Source: Erigeron canadensis
Lineage: Eukaryota > Streptophyta > Magnoliopsida > Asterales > Asteraceae
Assembly (NCBI RefSeq): GCF_010389155.1
Contig: NC_057766.1
Coordinates: 38,697,516 to 38,761,515, forward strand
Reading direction: 5' to 3'
Length of the DNA: 64,000 bases
Shown here: positions 35,301 through 48,406 of the stretch, piece by piece
Layout: every line of letters begins with the position of its first letter
Numbering within the stretch: position 1 is the first letter of the stretch
Made by a program: the position numbers and the translations under genes
Notes under the pieces: generated by a model
The model's database searches: none
The model's input: the letters and a program-made list of their open reading frames with translations, nothing else
What the model was told of the DNA's origin: nothing

Positions 35301-38078
35301 GAATGATTTGGTGATGTTTGAAATATTTTTCAATAAAATCTTTGTTTGTATATGCACATCTTCAAAACAATGCTTATCTTCCTATTCTTTTTTCTATGCA
35401 GAGAAATCGTAAATGTTTCCCAAATGTGGATGCTATAAAAAGTGCCACAGCTGACATTGTAAGTCATTACTTGACTTGTGTTCAAGAAGTTTTACAACCA
35501 AATGTTTTATGTCCCTGTTCAGTTTTCTAATCGGGTCCTTTTTTATGTGTTTAAATATTCTCATAAGAAGTATTACAGGCTCCTGAATTTTATTTGAATT
35601 TATATTAAGTTATTATCAAGTGTTGACCCTAGTATCTTATATGTCCTTAAACTGTACTTGTAAAAGCTTACAGGTCTAAAAAAGAGATCAATTACATTAA
35701 CATGGAATGGTGATACTTGTTCTACAGTAGAAGTATCTGGACTTGATGTTGGGTGGAGTCAGGTAATTTATACAGCATCCAGCTAAAAATTCTAGACATC
35801 TTCTATGCTTGAGTGTCTAGTATGGTAAAGTTACTTGTAACAAACTATTGTCGACCTTTCATTGTGAACTCTTACCATGGTGAGACAGTGGGTTGACACT
35901 TAGTTGCTAAAATGTTGGTTCATTGCAGAAAATTCCATTAGAATATGACGAGAAGCATGGTTCATGGATTCTTCATAGAGATTTGCTGGTAATTACTAAT
36001 TAGTTTATTTAAAATATAATAGCTATCATAGATGAGGATGTATGCTTCGAGGAAGGGGGCTAAATACGTCAATATGAGTGCTTGGTAAATTGGAAGTCTT
36101 TACGAAAATATACCATGGAGGTTGTATGGCCTTTGGTTACATTATCTAAACACTTCCAGTAGAAGGAGAAAATTCCCATTTACAAGTCAGGGATCTAATG
36201 ATCATTATGCTTCAATCTACAAACTTAAATGCATAACCAAAAGACCTATATGTCCCATGATTGGACTACCTTTCTTCACGTTTGGAGGGTCAAGATAGAA
36301 AATAAGTACAACTGCAAAATATTTAGTTACATTTGCTATCACATTCCATAAAGATGTCAATCAGCTGATGAGTGTGTAACTTTGAGCAGCAAAATATATT
36401 CAGGCTAGTTATTGTAAGTTGAATGTTATCTACCTTGATAACAGGAGGGGCGTTATGAGTACAAGTACATAGTCGATGGGGAATGGATGACCAATACAAA
36501 TGAGCCGGTTACTTCTGTTAACAAGGATGGCCATATCAATAACTATGTCCAGGTACAGTCAAGATATATTTATATTTATTTGTCTATATACAATTATTAC
36601 AAGATAATAAGACAAAATATGGTCATTAGCTTGTCCTGTATAAGGATAGTTTCTATATTTAATAATTAGCAGTGGCGGATCTTAAAATTTTTAGCGGTGG
36701 GGGCCAATTTTTTTTTTTTTTGACATAGCTACGTTCCGGGTATTATATTATGGTCATGCAATACACTTAATCGGGTCGGGTCAAACAAAAATAACACTAA
36801 TAATCCAAGTTTTCCATTCAAATTACTAATGCATAGTTTCTAACCAACAAAAAACTACAAAGACTTATGAATATACCAAGAAAAATGACGTTAGATTGTG
36901 GATTGTGGGAGAAATACCTTGTTACGTGGATTGTGGATTGTTGGCTAAAACATAGAATTATGAATGGACTAAGTGAATTGTGGGTTATAAAAACTAAAAA
37001 GGTAAATTTTATTTTTCTCTGGAGCCTAAAACTCAAAAAAGGGAGGAATACCTTGTTACATGGATTGTGAATTGTAGGCTAAAACATAGAATTTTGAATG
37101 GACTAAGTTAATTGTGGGTTATAAAAACCAAAAAGGTAAATTTTATTGGACTATTAAATTTATTAAACGTATCAAAAATAATCCTTGGGGGCCGACTTAA
37201 TAGATGTAGATTATTTTGGATGAAATACGGGTATATTAGTACTACTAAACGAAGAAACGGTGGTGGCCCGGGCCCCCACGCCCCCCTGAAGAGAACCGCC
37301 TCTGATAATTAGCAAAAGAAGGTTGTTAATCTAAGTGGCAAATCAAGCTTTACATATTTATGAGAGGACTAGAGCACTTGCTGTTGTCATTCATTTGAAG
37401 AATGCCTCTTTCATGAAGTGATGCCTCTTTGAGAATGTCTGACATAATGGGAGATAAAGTTACCTCATATGTATATGGTTTGAAGCCACCAAATGCTAAT
37501 CTTGCCATGAGATCTAGTTTTCTGGATAAATAACATCTATTCATGTCCAGGGGCCCTAGGGATGCTCGTAGTTGGAAGCGAAACGCGTTTGGTAATGGGT
37601 GAAAAAATGCGTTGAGTGAAAGCATGTCGTTTTCCTGATATGGGCCTGGTTGTGACTTGGGGCAACCCACCAACATTTGTCCACACTTTTTTAAAATATG
37701 TTTGAAATAGCTGATGATTTAGATGTGATCTACTTATTATATAAAGCAATCCGGGGGTTTTGTGACACATAAACTTGTTGAATGGGATGAGAGTAATTCA
37801 GTGGAAGTTATGGTGCGATCTGGGGGTTCCGTGACTCATAAACTTGTTAGATGGGATGATAGTAATTCAGTAGAAGCAATGGTGTCTTGATAAACCAATA
37901 AGATTACCCATAGTTATGTTAGTCGTTTGCTCTTACACTGATGCAGGTAGTTGATAAAGACCCAGAGAGCATAAGTGCTGCTTTGTGGACGCGATTGGGT
38001 GCTGATGATTTTGATTTAACGACCAACGAGAGAGAGATCATAAAGCAATTTCTGGATGAGTACCCAGACGATGAATAG
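32396..38078 (+). CDS. SEX4: Phosphoglucan phosphatase SEX4 (DSP4), chloroplast
   Basis: Fourteen exons: 32396-32421, 32534-32621, 32730-32777, 33050-33149, 33299-33375, 33475-33551, 33733-33813, 33949-34081, 34713-34772, 35402-35458, 35667-35762, 35929-35988, 36445-36552, 37947-38078. They join to 380 aa. SEX4 removes phosphate from starch glucans during night-time starch breakdown in the plastid. Order of parts: a transit-like N-terminus rich in Ser, Tyr and Lys (about 1-55); a dual-specificity phosphatase domain (about 90-245) with the catalytic loop [11 protein letters not shown], Cys199 and Arg205; then a CBM48 glucan-binding module (about 250-337: [29 protein letters not shown]); and the C-terminal helix that packs on the phosphatase domain. 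The first exon is only 26 nt. Exons 3 and 6 have doubled AG acceptors. Intron 13 (1.4 kb) contains a hAT element. Confidence 0.95.
36670..37304 (+). mobile_element. Non-autonomous hAT element in SEX4 intron 13
   Basis: Inverted termini CAGTGGCGGATC and GAACCGCCTCTG, flanked by a perfect 8-bp duplication ATAATTAG (36662-36669 and 37305-37312). The CAG-type ends and 8-bp duplication are diagnostic of hAT. Inside, a segment of about 105 bp (from about 36910) is repeated in direct orientation from about 37047, including AAAACATAGAATT and GTGGGTTATAAAAAC. No transposase frame exists, and the open frames in this stretch are chance. Confidence 0.88.
37749..37885 (+). repeat. Diverged 70-bp tandem duplication in SEX4 intron 13
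   Basis: Two adjacent units share CATAAACTTGTT, TGGGATGA and AGTAATTCAGT at the same spacing (starting about 37749 and 37819). One frame stays open through both and would read [17 protein letters not shown], then [17 protein letters not shown], before TGA. Several of the differences fall at third codon positions. It may be a relic exon or a captured gene fragment, or non-coding. Confidence 0.5.
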
Positions 38079-38692
38079 GCCTGGCTACAAATTCTACTAT
38101 CTGTATATAATTTAGCCTTTACACATTTATGTATGTGTATATATAAGATTTGCAGCATGATGACACAAGTTAATGTGGTTGTGGTGTTAAAAGTTATCTT
38201 GATGTACCTAAAATGGCGCTCAGTATTTTTCACTACTATTACCAAAAATATCCATAATGAAATAATTTACAAACTTTATCTCTTAACTTTTAATGTAACT
38301 AAATTACTTCTTTTACTGTTTATATTAATTATCTTTATAACAATAACTTACACTAAGTTGCCACTACCATCATCGTTACGTTGTATGGGCATTTGTCTGG
38401 TATAATTAAACGTGAAATATAGCTTTTTATGGGCTTCAATCTCATGGTTTGATCTAAATATCTTGTGAATTTTTATAGCAATTAAGACTTTTATTGTCCA
38501 TATCAAATTGAAATAAATTTTTTTTTTTTTTTAATAAAGCCACTTCAACTAATAGAGTTATAAAATTTCACAAAACAAAATGGAATGGAGTATTTTAGGT
38601 TTTTCGTAAGAAACTACTCGGTGGTATAGAACTCAACTAAGTATTACGAGTAATATTTTCATAATCTATCATGATGATATATAAATTTTTAA
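38079..38692. other. SEX4 3' UTR and AT-rich spacer
   Basis: Contains the SEX4 3' UTR. Nothing else is recognised. Confidence 0.45.
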
Positions 38693-38870
38693 GGGAAATG
38701 ATGAATCCTCCAAACTTATTAGACTAAAAATTCTCCTAATTCATAGGATGGTGACATGTGAAAAATTAGGGGGTGAGATTAGGAAAGAGAATTAGTGGAA
38801 TCCACATGTCACCACTATATAGTTTTAGAAGGATTTTTAGGCTAATATTTAGGAGGATTAATCATTTTCT
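38693..38870. mobile_element. Mutator-type MITE, copy C (178 bp)
   Basis: Termini GGGAAATGATGAATCCTCC and GGAGGATTAATCATTTTCT, internal GATGGTGACATGTG, and a perfect 9-bp duplication AATTTTTAA (38684-38692 and 38871-38879). Confidence 0.9.
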
Positions 38871-39066
38871 AATTTTTAATATAGTATAAAAACTCAATGT
38901 TTAATAATACACCAAAATGATGATTTTTCACTTTTTTTTTTTCTTAGATACATTACCTTGTGTACAATAAATTAGATAGAAAATGGTGTATATAGTAATA
39001 TTAAAAGAAAAAAGAAAATAGTGTATAAAAAAAAATAAAGTTATGAAAACCCAAAGAAATTTTAAA

Positions 39067-40166
39067 GAGTTAATTACACTTTTGGTCCCTATCGTGGGTC
39101 AAAAATTATTGTTTTCGTCTTTACCTTTCATAAATTACTGTTTTAGTCCAAAAAAGTTTGCCCCTTCAACGATTTTGGTCCAAAATCTAAGCGGACGTTA
39201 AATATGAGGTCATGTGACCTGCACACCATGGATATTTTAGTCTTTTTTATTAGTATAGGACCAAAAATGTAATTGTTCTAAACTTTGTTTTATTTCCTTT
39301 TTACTTTTACAATCAACATCATCATCTACAATCAACCATCCTAATTTTTTTTGTAAGATAAAAAATCAAATTAAAATCAGATCCAATATCAAAATTAAAG
39401 TCAACCAAACGCAAAATAAACATCATCAACGATTCAACCCCAACAATCTCATTATATATATATTCGACGCTAATGGGTGTAACACCAAAACACATTTCTT
39501 TTGAATATTTTATAAACAAGCTTATAAGCTTTTGTTATCTGGCCAATATCCTTGAAAGAGTTTGTACAGTTCACGATTCCAAGCTTTTGTCCATTTGTGG
39601 ACACTATCTCTTAAAAAGTGTTTGTCAAAATCTAGAAGAAAAGAGAAGTGAATGGATAAAAAAAACCACCACTACCGCAATATATAGATCTATCTATATA
39701 TAGGATACCCCTATCACCAGATTTGTAAACCGCCACCGCCGCCGACGATTGTTTTTCGCCATTCTTATGCTTATATGAGCGACTTAACACCACCGAGTAT
39801 GTGAAATCCCAAATTCATTCGATCTTACGATTTATCATGTGTGTTCTTTCTGCGATCTCCCATAGTTGTCACGTTGATTTTTATGTGGTAATGCTCATGG
39901 GAGGAGGGATGATGACATCAGTTGATGATGACAAATGGGGTGTTATGGTATTGAGGAATAAAGTTAGGGTTTGTAAAGAGGAAAATGAAAGAAGAGAAAG
40001 TAGGATAGTAGAAAAACATCATCATTTGTTATTGTTTTTTTTCATAGGGTCCTTTTATGAATCCATTTTATATATTTTTAGATTTATAAATATTTGAGAT
40101 GGGTTGATTTGATTGTAAATCTAAAGATAGAAATAAAAGAACAAAAGAGATGGAAATGATATTTAC

Positions 40167-40198
<32 letters not shown>

Positions 40199-40402
40199 AG
40201 AATTTATAGAAAACTACGGTTTTGGTCCTTTGAAAATGAAAATACTGGAATACTCATCATGTGCAGGTCACGTGATGAGTAAATAAACGTCGGTTTGAGA
40301 TTTGGACCAAAAACGTTGACGGAACAAAATGACAATATATGAAAGGTAGGATGAAAACGGTAATTTTTAACCCACGACGGAAACGAAAAGTGTAATTAAC
40401 TC
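39067..40402. mobile_element. Long-TIR DNA transposon, non-autonomous, just upstream of the HTH gene
   Basis: The left end (GAGTTAATTACACTTTTGG) and the right end (complement of AAGTGTAATTAACTC) form inverted repeats extending about 200 bp, sharing for example CGTGGGTCAAAAATTA, ATTTTGGTCCAAA and the CATGTGACCTGCAC region. The flanks AATTTTAAA (left) and AATTTTTAA (right) are close to a 9-bp duplication with one base slipped. Long TIRs plus a 9-bp duplication point to a Mutator-like element. The interior holds (TGA)n and no recognisable transposase; the 98-codon frame at 39801 has no support as a gene. Confidence 0.7.
40167..40196. repeat. (TGA)n microsatellite
   Basis: About ten uninterrupted TGA units inside the long-TIR transposon. 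Confidence 0.95.
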
Positions 40403-40663
40403 AATTTTTAAAATAAGTCAAACAAAATTGAGACAGCAGTAGTCCTCTTTCTTCAGTGCCGTAGGAGTAGCTAGTCAGACTTCCTAAAACCCTTTGATTT
40501 CTTTCTGACTGTCTCTCCGCCATCATCGGAGTTCCGATCCTTCACGTACATCGCCAGGTAATTTGCATATATAAATATATAATATAATATGTAGTATTAA
40601 TCTAATGTAGATATAGTTGTAATCTTCACTTTTGTTGTATATATTTGGTGTTAGAGGGAGCAA
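40403..40663 (+). other. 5' UTR with intron of the AT3G52170-like gene
   Basis: CT-rich leader sequence (about 40440-40557) ends in CGCCAG followed by the donor GTAATT. A candidate acceptor TTAG ends at 40654, nine bases before the start codon. An intron in the 5' UTR is therefore likely. The transposon end at 40402 is only about 40 bp upstream of this leader. Confidence 0.5.
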
Positions 40664-43151
40664 ATGCAAGTTAGCAAAGCAGGAGTAGGAATAGGAATAG
40701 GAGGTTGTATATCTGCAAAGCTCAATGATTCATCCGGAGGTAAAAAATCGAAGCGCAGATCGAAAGACGAACGGAAATCCATGGTTGAAACTTTCATTAA
40801 GAGGTTTTCTTCTTCTTTCCCCCTTCCCTCTTTTTTAACATGAGCTTTGTTTCAATATAATTGTAGAATTATCTAAATATCTCATAATTAGAAGCTTTAA
40901 TAAACGGTGTAAACATAGGAGGTTACCCGAACAGGGCGACGACTCAGATATACGTGGCCTAATTGCGTATCGCTGTGAATAAAATCTGATGTACATACGG
41001 ATGTTCGAAAATGAGACGTATTGTGAGGACAGTAGGATACTTGACTACTAGGCTACCCTGGCGGTTATTAAAGAAAAAGAAGACGGAGCTTCTTAAAGTA
41101 AAACTGTTATGTTAGTGATAACTAAGCTGCAGTGATTACTTATTTTTTTATTTTATTATTATTTTTTTTTTTACATTCGGGGCTTTTGTCGAGTTCGATC
41201 AATTTGGGACAGAGGGAGTATAAATCTGGATGTGAGAAATCTCAAAGTCAATATTTCAATTGTTTGGTGTAAGCTTACTTGGTTTATAGGGCTTGTAACT
41301 TGTGAAAATCAAAGTCATTAATTATATTTTAACTTTTAGAAACAATTTTGCGGTTCGCTGTGAATTAGGTAGATACTGGAATTAGGGAACCACTGCCATC
41401 TCACCAAACTTGCTATCAAAATGATGAAGTTGGCTCATAGTTATGGTTAGAAACAATAGTTGTATAAAGTTGTTTTGTCTTGAAGATAAATTGATTTTAA
41501 GATATACTTATTGCAGACATCAGGCGTCAAATAATGGAAGTTTCCCATCGCTGTATCTTACACACAAGGAAGTTGGTGGGTCCTATTACACAGTACGTGA
41601 AATTTTTCGGGACCTAATTCAGGAAAATCGAGTGCTGGCTCCACCCAAGCTGCCTCCAGGAGAACACAATATGGAAAACCTAGATAGTTTCTTGGAAAAC
41701 TATCCATTGGGTTCAATTGCATATGATCCTAATGTACATGGTTTGCCTCCACAAGATAAGCAAAAACTACTTGATGAGTATGAGTTTAGGCGTGAAAAGA
41801 TTTTGAATACAAAAAGGATTGTGGAATTGCATAAACGAAATCTTGATATTGACATAATCATTAATGCAAGTGCTCGTGCAATTGTGAATGATGATGAAGT
41901 TGAACCAGAACACACAGAATTGCTAATGGAGCAGGGTTTGAAAGGACAAAAGCATGAGATAAAAGAAGTAGTAACATATCAAGATCAAATTCGTCCTATT
42001 TCGGAGAATGTGGTGGTGGAGACTTTTCCTTTGAGACCCGTCTCTAGTGCAGTTGATTATATTGACGAGAAAACAAATGATAGAGAAGTATTGAAAGGTA
42101 ATTTGGAGTTGGCCTCTGGTAATGATACAACAACCTTGGTTGATAGTTCAACTGAAGCAGTGGATACAGAATTGGAGAAAGATATAGTAACTCCACTGCC
42201 AAAGTCAAAAGCAATTACAGATGACTTTGAGAGCACGTTGCTTGCAGAAGACAATGTGAGTTCCTATTATATGTCTTTGCCTTATGTTTCTCTGCCTTTG
42301 TAGTTATAGGCTGACTTAACATTAACATTAACTTTTGAAAGTTATTTTCCCACTTAAATTAGTATACATACGGATTTCACGAGAGATATCAATGGTTTAT
42401 CCTGAAGTTTCAAACAAGTCTACTTATACGCTGATTGCAATATAGCCGTGTTCATAAACCATCAGCACTGCCTACAACATTTGTTTACAAGCTTCATGCA
42501 ATGTAGGCAAAGGTCTAATTAAACGTTAGAAAGTAGACATTATATACCTATAATATGATTGTCTGAATAGCTATGAACTCTGAATCGTTTGTCTTATAGT
42601 ATCTGAAGTAAATTGCTGCACAGAGTTGCAAAAACCCCATAAATCTGTTTTCTGGAACACATGCCATGAAATTTGCTTATGTGAGAAAGATCTTCTTAAT
42701 TGTTAAAATAAGGATAATTTATTAACTGTGACTTTGCTAGGCGGCAAGTACTCCTAGCAGCATAAGTTCTCAGCATCGTGACAGCAACAAGTCCAGCAGT
42801 TATTTTCAATTGCCGAGTTTTGATGAGACGACTGCAAATAAGAACTTTTCAGACATCCCGTTCTCTTATACTGCAAACGAAATCAATTTGTAAGTATATA
42901 TACATGCATATTAGAAGAGCAAAAGCATTCTACCATAGCACAATGTGCTAGTTGTATTACTGTAATCAAGATTTAATTGTTTCTTCTTTTTTGGATGTGT
43001 TAAAGTTTTGAGTTGTGATAAAAGTAATTATATATGCAGTTATTCGTCGGAATCAGCAACATCAAGGAAATCTGACAGTGAAGAAGCTAATCCGATTTTG
43101 GCATACATCAAGACCTTCATTTCTACGTTCATGAAGTTTTGGCCTGATTAA
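40664..43151 (+). CDS. AT3G52170-like helix-turn-helix protein
   Basis: Four coding exons: 40664-40803, 41517-42255, 42741-42889, 43040-43151. They join to 379 aa. It belongs to the plant family typified by Arabidopsis AT3G52170, annotated only as a DNA-binding or HTH protein. The recognisable domain is at about residues 27-85: the basic stretch KKSKRRSKDERKSMVE, then ASNNGSFPS, then THKEVGGSYYTVREI. A long acidic, Ser/Thr-rich, poorly conserved middle follows. The C-terminus is short with alternating hydrophobic and basic residues (AYIKTFISTFMKFWPD). The start is the first ATG after the 5' UTR intron; the N-terminus is Gly-rich and gives no clear targeting signal. Retention of the first coding intron would open an alternative frame from 41443. 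The function is not known; the neighbourhood with SEX4 and PHF1 supports the family call. Confidence 0.88.
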
Positions 43152-45277
43152 TCCTCAGGTTGGTTATTTTGCTGGAACCTTTTTCATGGATAGATTGTAC
43201 GTGTGACAGTGTGAGACCAATAGTACGTAGCTCTTGGGCACTTGAGAAAACTTTTCCAAGCTATATATTTTTTAATGAAAATGATTTAAAAAAAAACGTA
43301 GTTCCAACATCCAAGATGTGTGTAATTTTTAGTGAGTAATGGACCAATGGTAGCATCTTTTTTTTTTAAATGGTCAAAGTTTAATTAGACTGAAATTGAT
43401 GTATACATTAAGAAAGATGTTACATCCTCCTAAACTAATTCCTAAATTCCTCCTAAATGACATTTAGCATGGTAAAAAAGTAAGGTAGAGGATGTGGGTG
43501 AGTGGGTCTTTTTGTTAATATAATGGATTCATTTCAGTTCTCATTTCGGATGATATATAAGAGGATAGTATGCTTCACTTACTAAACCGTACCAACCTAA
43601 GAACTAATGCATATTAGTTTGATCACTCTGTATTTTACGATGAAGTTTTGGTGCTAGACAACTAAGTTTCACACATTAGAATCAGATATGGAGGATTGTT
43701 ATATCTTCTTTTCTCAACAAAAAAGAACAGATCTCTCTCAGTAGCCTCTGCACAGAAGAGAAATAAACTTTTTAACATATTATTTCTATCGCAAAATGGA
43801 GCCTTTCTTATTTTCGGTTATTTGGATGAACAAACTAAAGATGGATATGGACATAAAATGTGCGTATAAGGATGATAACTTTAACAAACATTTGGTTTTT
43901 TCAATAGTACTCGTATTTTTAGTAGAGCAATCTGCACATTTTGTTCTTTGTGAATATGTACTTCAATGTTTATTGGGACCAAAAGCTATAATTTAATGCA
44001 ATCTCAAAGCATCATAGCTTTTGTGGGCAGCAATCATATCCATCAACTTAAAATTGTCTCTCTTGTTAATTTACGGCTTAAGTTTAATTATTGCTGGTTA
44101 ATTTCAATCACGTGTTGTTATCTTTTATGTTGTAGCTTTTGAACTAATCTGTAAAATATGGTTTTGCCCCTGAAAAATGAAAATTTGTTTGCCTAAATAC
44201 CAGCATTTTTTGTATCATAACTAGCAAGGGAGTGATATTTAGACAATAAAATTTTAGAGTGATATTTAGACAACAAAATTTTGCCATCTACAATAAATGT
44301 ACAAACTGTATTACGCAGTGTACAACTGCATTATGCAGGAATTGTTGTAGATAGATAAAATTTGTTGTAGCAATATCATTTCCCTATGGTGTTGCTTTTA
44401 GGACTGTGCCTATAGATAGTTATCAATAATCTTTTAGATATGACGCAGTATTTTGTATTATTTTTTAAAATATTTTTTTGTTGTTTTTCGATGTCTAGCG
44501 CGAACAAGCAATGGTCATTTATTACCTTTTGATATGTTATTCAGTTTGTCTTGAGCGATTCGTTGTCATGTAACAAAAGTTAGTAGAAGTGAAATAATGT
44601 AAATTGCGATGGAAACTTAGCAAAAATGTATGGCAGTGACAAAAACAATAATGTTGAATGACTTGATATTTTAGTGTATGAGTGGGATGCCAGAGGTTAA
44701 TCTTTGTAATTTAAAGACAAAAAAATCTTGTTACAAGTGACTAGCATATATGCTTAACTTCGTATTTTAAAAAATCTCATAATCATGTAAAATTCAACAT
44801 TATATCACTTTAACATTACATTGTTACTAGGAACCCATAAACTAAGTTTTGCTGTCTATGTCACCATATTAATTTTTGTAGTGTAAGTCATAGTTATGAG
44901 CTAATACTTATTTAAGACCAAAAGGCCGAGACTGAAATGTAAAAACTAAAAAAGTAAAAAGAGCTCAACTCAAGTTCTTATATAACTTTTCGAGCTGTAC
45001 ACATCACTTGAAAAATGAGCTAATGTGTCGAAAAATTTTAGTCGCTAAAAGTCACTAGAAGACAAAATGGAGGAGTTTGATCTTTTTTGTTTGACCAAAA
45101 GTCAAAAGTATTTTTGTTTATGATTTTCTTTTTATTAGAGTCAAATAAAAAAAAAAAAAAAAAGAAAGAAGATTTGTTGACTCAACTGTTCAGAGAAAAC
45201 AATCAAATCCGCACATAGGAAAAGTTGCTTTCAAGTGACCATCTAGTTATGGAACACCATCTTTGCCTCTTCATCTA

Positions 45278-45334
<57 letters not shown>

Positions 45335-46007
45335 CAAGGTCTTAAATTTATTCATAAACAAATAAGAGCCCTTGGATGATTTTCATCTTTGATTTATAAC
45401 CATTAGATCAAATTTAATTATTTTATCTTTGTTAAATGACAATATTAATACTTTCACTTTATATAATTAGATAAAAAACCCCTTTTAAATCTTAAGCCAT
45501 AAATAACATAATATACGTAAATGTAATATGACAGGGATTGGTTTCGCAACTTTGTACATATTTATATCAAATTTGCAAAATGTGTGATAACACAGGGACC
45601 AAAAATATAATTCGTTCATCATATAATCTTTTCACAATGCAATCTTAAATACTTTTTTAGTTTACCAAATGTACTTATATAATAATATCAAAATTTCTAA
45701 AAAATTAACTATAAATACATAATCTATAAATCTCAATATAATGATGTAAAATTATTTTTAATAACTCTTAAAAAAAAGTAACTATAAATACAAATAGTAG
45801 ACTTTTTGAGGCTAAAACCTTAAAGAATGAAAATTTAAAATTTAATTCTTAAATAGAAGTAATAAATATATAATTCTAAGTGGAAAACTGATATACGTTT
45901 ACTACCTTCTAAAAAGATAGTATTTATCTAGCTCAAAATATGGTATTTATAAGCTTGCTTGAGCAATAATCAAATGAATATTAGACGTAAGTGTAGTGGT
46001 TAAATAT
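43152..46007. other. Intergenic AT-rich DNA
   Basis: 3' UTR of the HTH gene, then about 2.5 kb with no recognisable gene. The open frame at 43796-43996 is short and AT-rich and is not supported. A 53-bp (AT)n run lies at 45281. Confidence 0.5.
45281..45333. repeat. (AT)n microsatellite, 53 bp
   Basis: Uninterrupted AT dinucleotides between CTACCA and ACAAGG. Confidence 0.97.
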
Positions 46008-46172
46008 GGGTAATGATCAATCCTCTTAAATTATTAGCCTAAAAATCCTTCTAATTAACAGGATTGTGACATGTAGAAAATCAGGAGGTGAAATTAAGAA
46101 AGAGAATTAGTGGAATCCATATGTTATCAAGTGGATATATTAGGATAATTTTTAGGAGGATTTATCATTTTC
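46008..46172. mobile_element. Mutator-type MITE, copy D (165 bp)
   Basis: Termini GGGTAATGATCAATCCTC and GAGGATTTATCATTTTCC, with a perfect 9-bp duplication GTTAAATAT (45999-46007 and 46173-46181). It is slightly shorter than copies A-C because of a small internal deletion after the ATGTTATCAAGTGG region. Confidence 0.9.
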
Positions 46173-47430
46173 CGTTAAATATTACTACGATGCTTTGATA
46201 TTTTATGTAAGATTATTTTTTATTTTGTGAATTGTTATTTATGTGTGTATTTATATAAGCATCAAGCTATGTCAAAGATTATAAAAAGTAACTAATATAG
46301 TTACACGATTTTAGAAGAAGTCTGTATCATGATACTAATTAATCAATTTTCAATAGCTTTTATTTAAGTTTGTCAATAGCTTTTATTTAAGTTTGTCATT
46401 ATGAAACGATAATATATCATTAGTTAAATATATTCTCTCGCGTATTATGCGGGACAATAATCTAGTTTATCTATTTATTTAGGCAAAAGTCATACATTTA
46501 TGGAATCAGAATCACTAGGAATTCCCCAACTTAGTACAACTAATTGACAAAATTAAGTTTAAAAAATAAAGAAAAAAGTGATAAAGGGTTTACCATGAAC
46601 CAAAAATAGGTGTTCCGAAATTTCTATAAAAAATAGGTGTTCTATTATTATATATTTCCTTTATAATCTTATGATGACTGGAAGTATAAATTTTTGAGTG
46701 ACCAGAAATATAAAAATTGGTGAATCAATATATACATCTTGATAATTTACTTAAAAGCATAGTCATTTAATTTATATCTAATCCCGCTATCATCATAATA
46801 TATAAACAGCTCTAAGTAAATCGAACGATAGATATATCATATATGGAAAAATGAGGAGTTTCACATGTAAATCAAATTATAGGTATATGAAAAAATGAGG
46901 AGTTTCACATGTAGGTTTTTAAATATATGACACACTCATCCTCAAGACCTCAACTTCTCCATAGACGATACTCCGTATTAATTAACTCGATCATTAATTA
47001 TAATTCTGTGATAATCCACGTGTTTATTTACTTTTGGTAAAAATTGAACATACATATATCATTCAATATTGACGCATAATTAGTCGTTCATCGATCTTAC
47101 CCAAAATTTGATTTTGCAACTCCTTGCTAATGACAAAGTGTCCCTTAAAGAAGTCGAAGGGCAAAACCACTTATGTCGCCACATGTTTTCGATTAGACCA
47201 TTAAATAAATTTACATCTCTATCCTTAAAAGATATTTCCTATCATTAATTTCCATACATATTGTAATCACTTACATCATGCATAAAAGCTTTTGATCTCT
47301 CTCTCTATATATATATACACACACACGTACATGTGTTGTTAGAAGTACAAACAAAACATCTATTGGACTATTAACAAAAAAAAAAAAAAAAAGTAGAAAC
47401 AAACAATAAAAATCAAGAGAGATCGAAGAA
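46173..47430. promoter_or_regulatory. Upstream region of the first phytoglobin gene
   Basis: AT-rich DNA. A block at 47138-47166 is shared with the second phytoglobin promoter. A TATATATATA stretch at 47306-47316, in the context CTCTCTCTATATATATATACAC, is a likely TATA box about 115 bp before the start codon. No gene is seen. Confidence 0.45.

Positions 47431-48406
<976 letters not shown>

Noticed and set aside
37350..37676. 108-codon minus-strand frame in SEX4 intron 13
   Set aside because: No recognisable domain, antisense in an intron between transposon remnants.
39801..40097. 98-codon open frame inside the long-TIR transposon
   Set aside because: No transposase or other family features. 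The region is low in complexity and flanked by (TGA)n.
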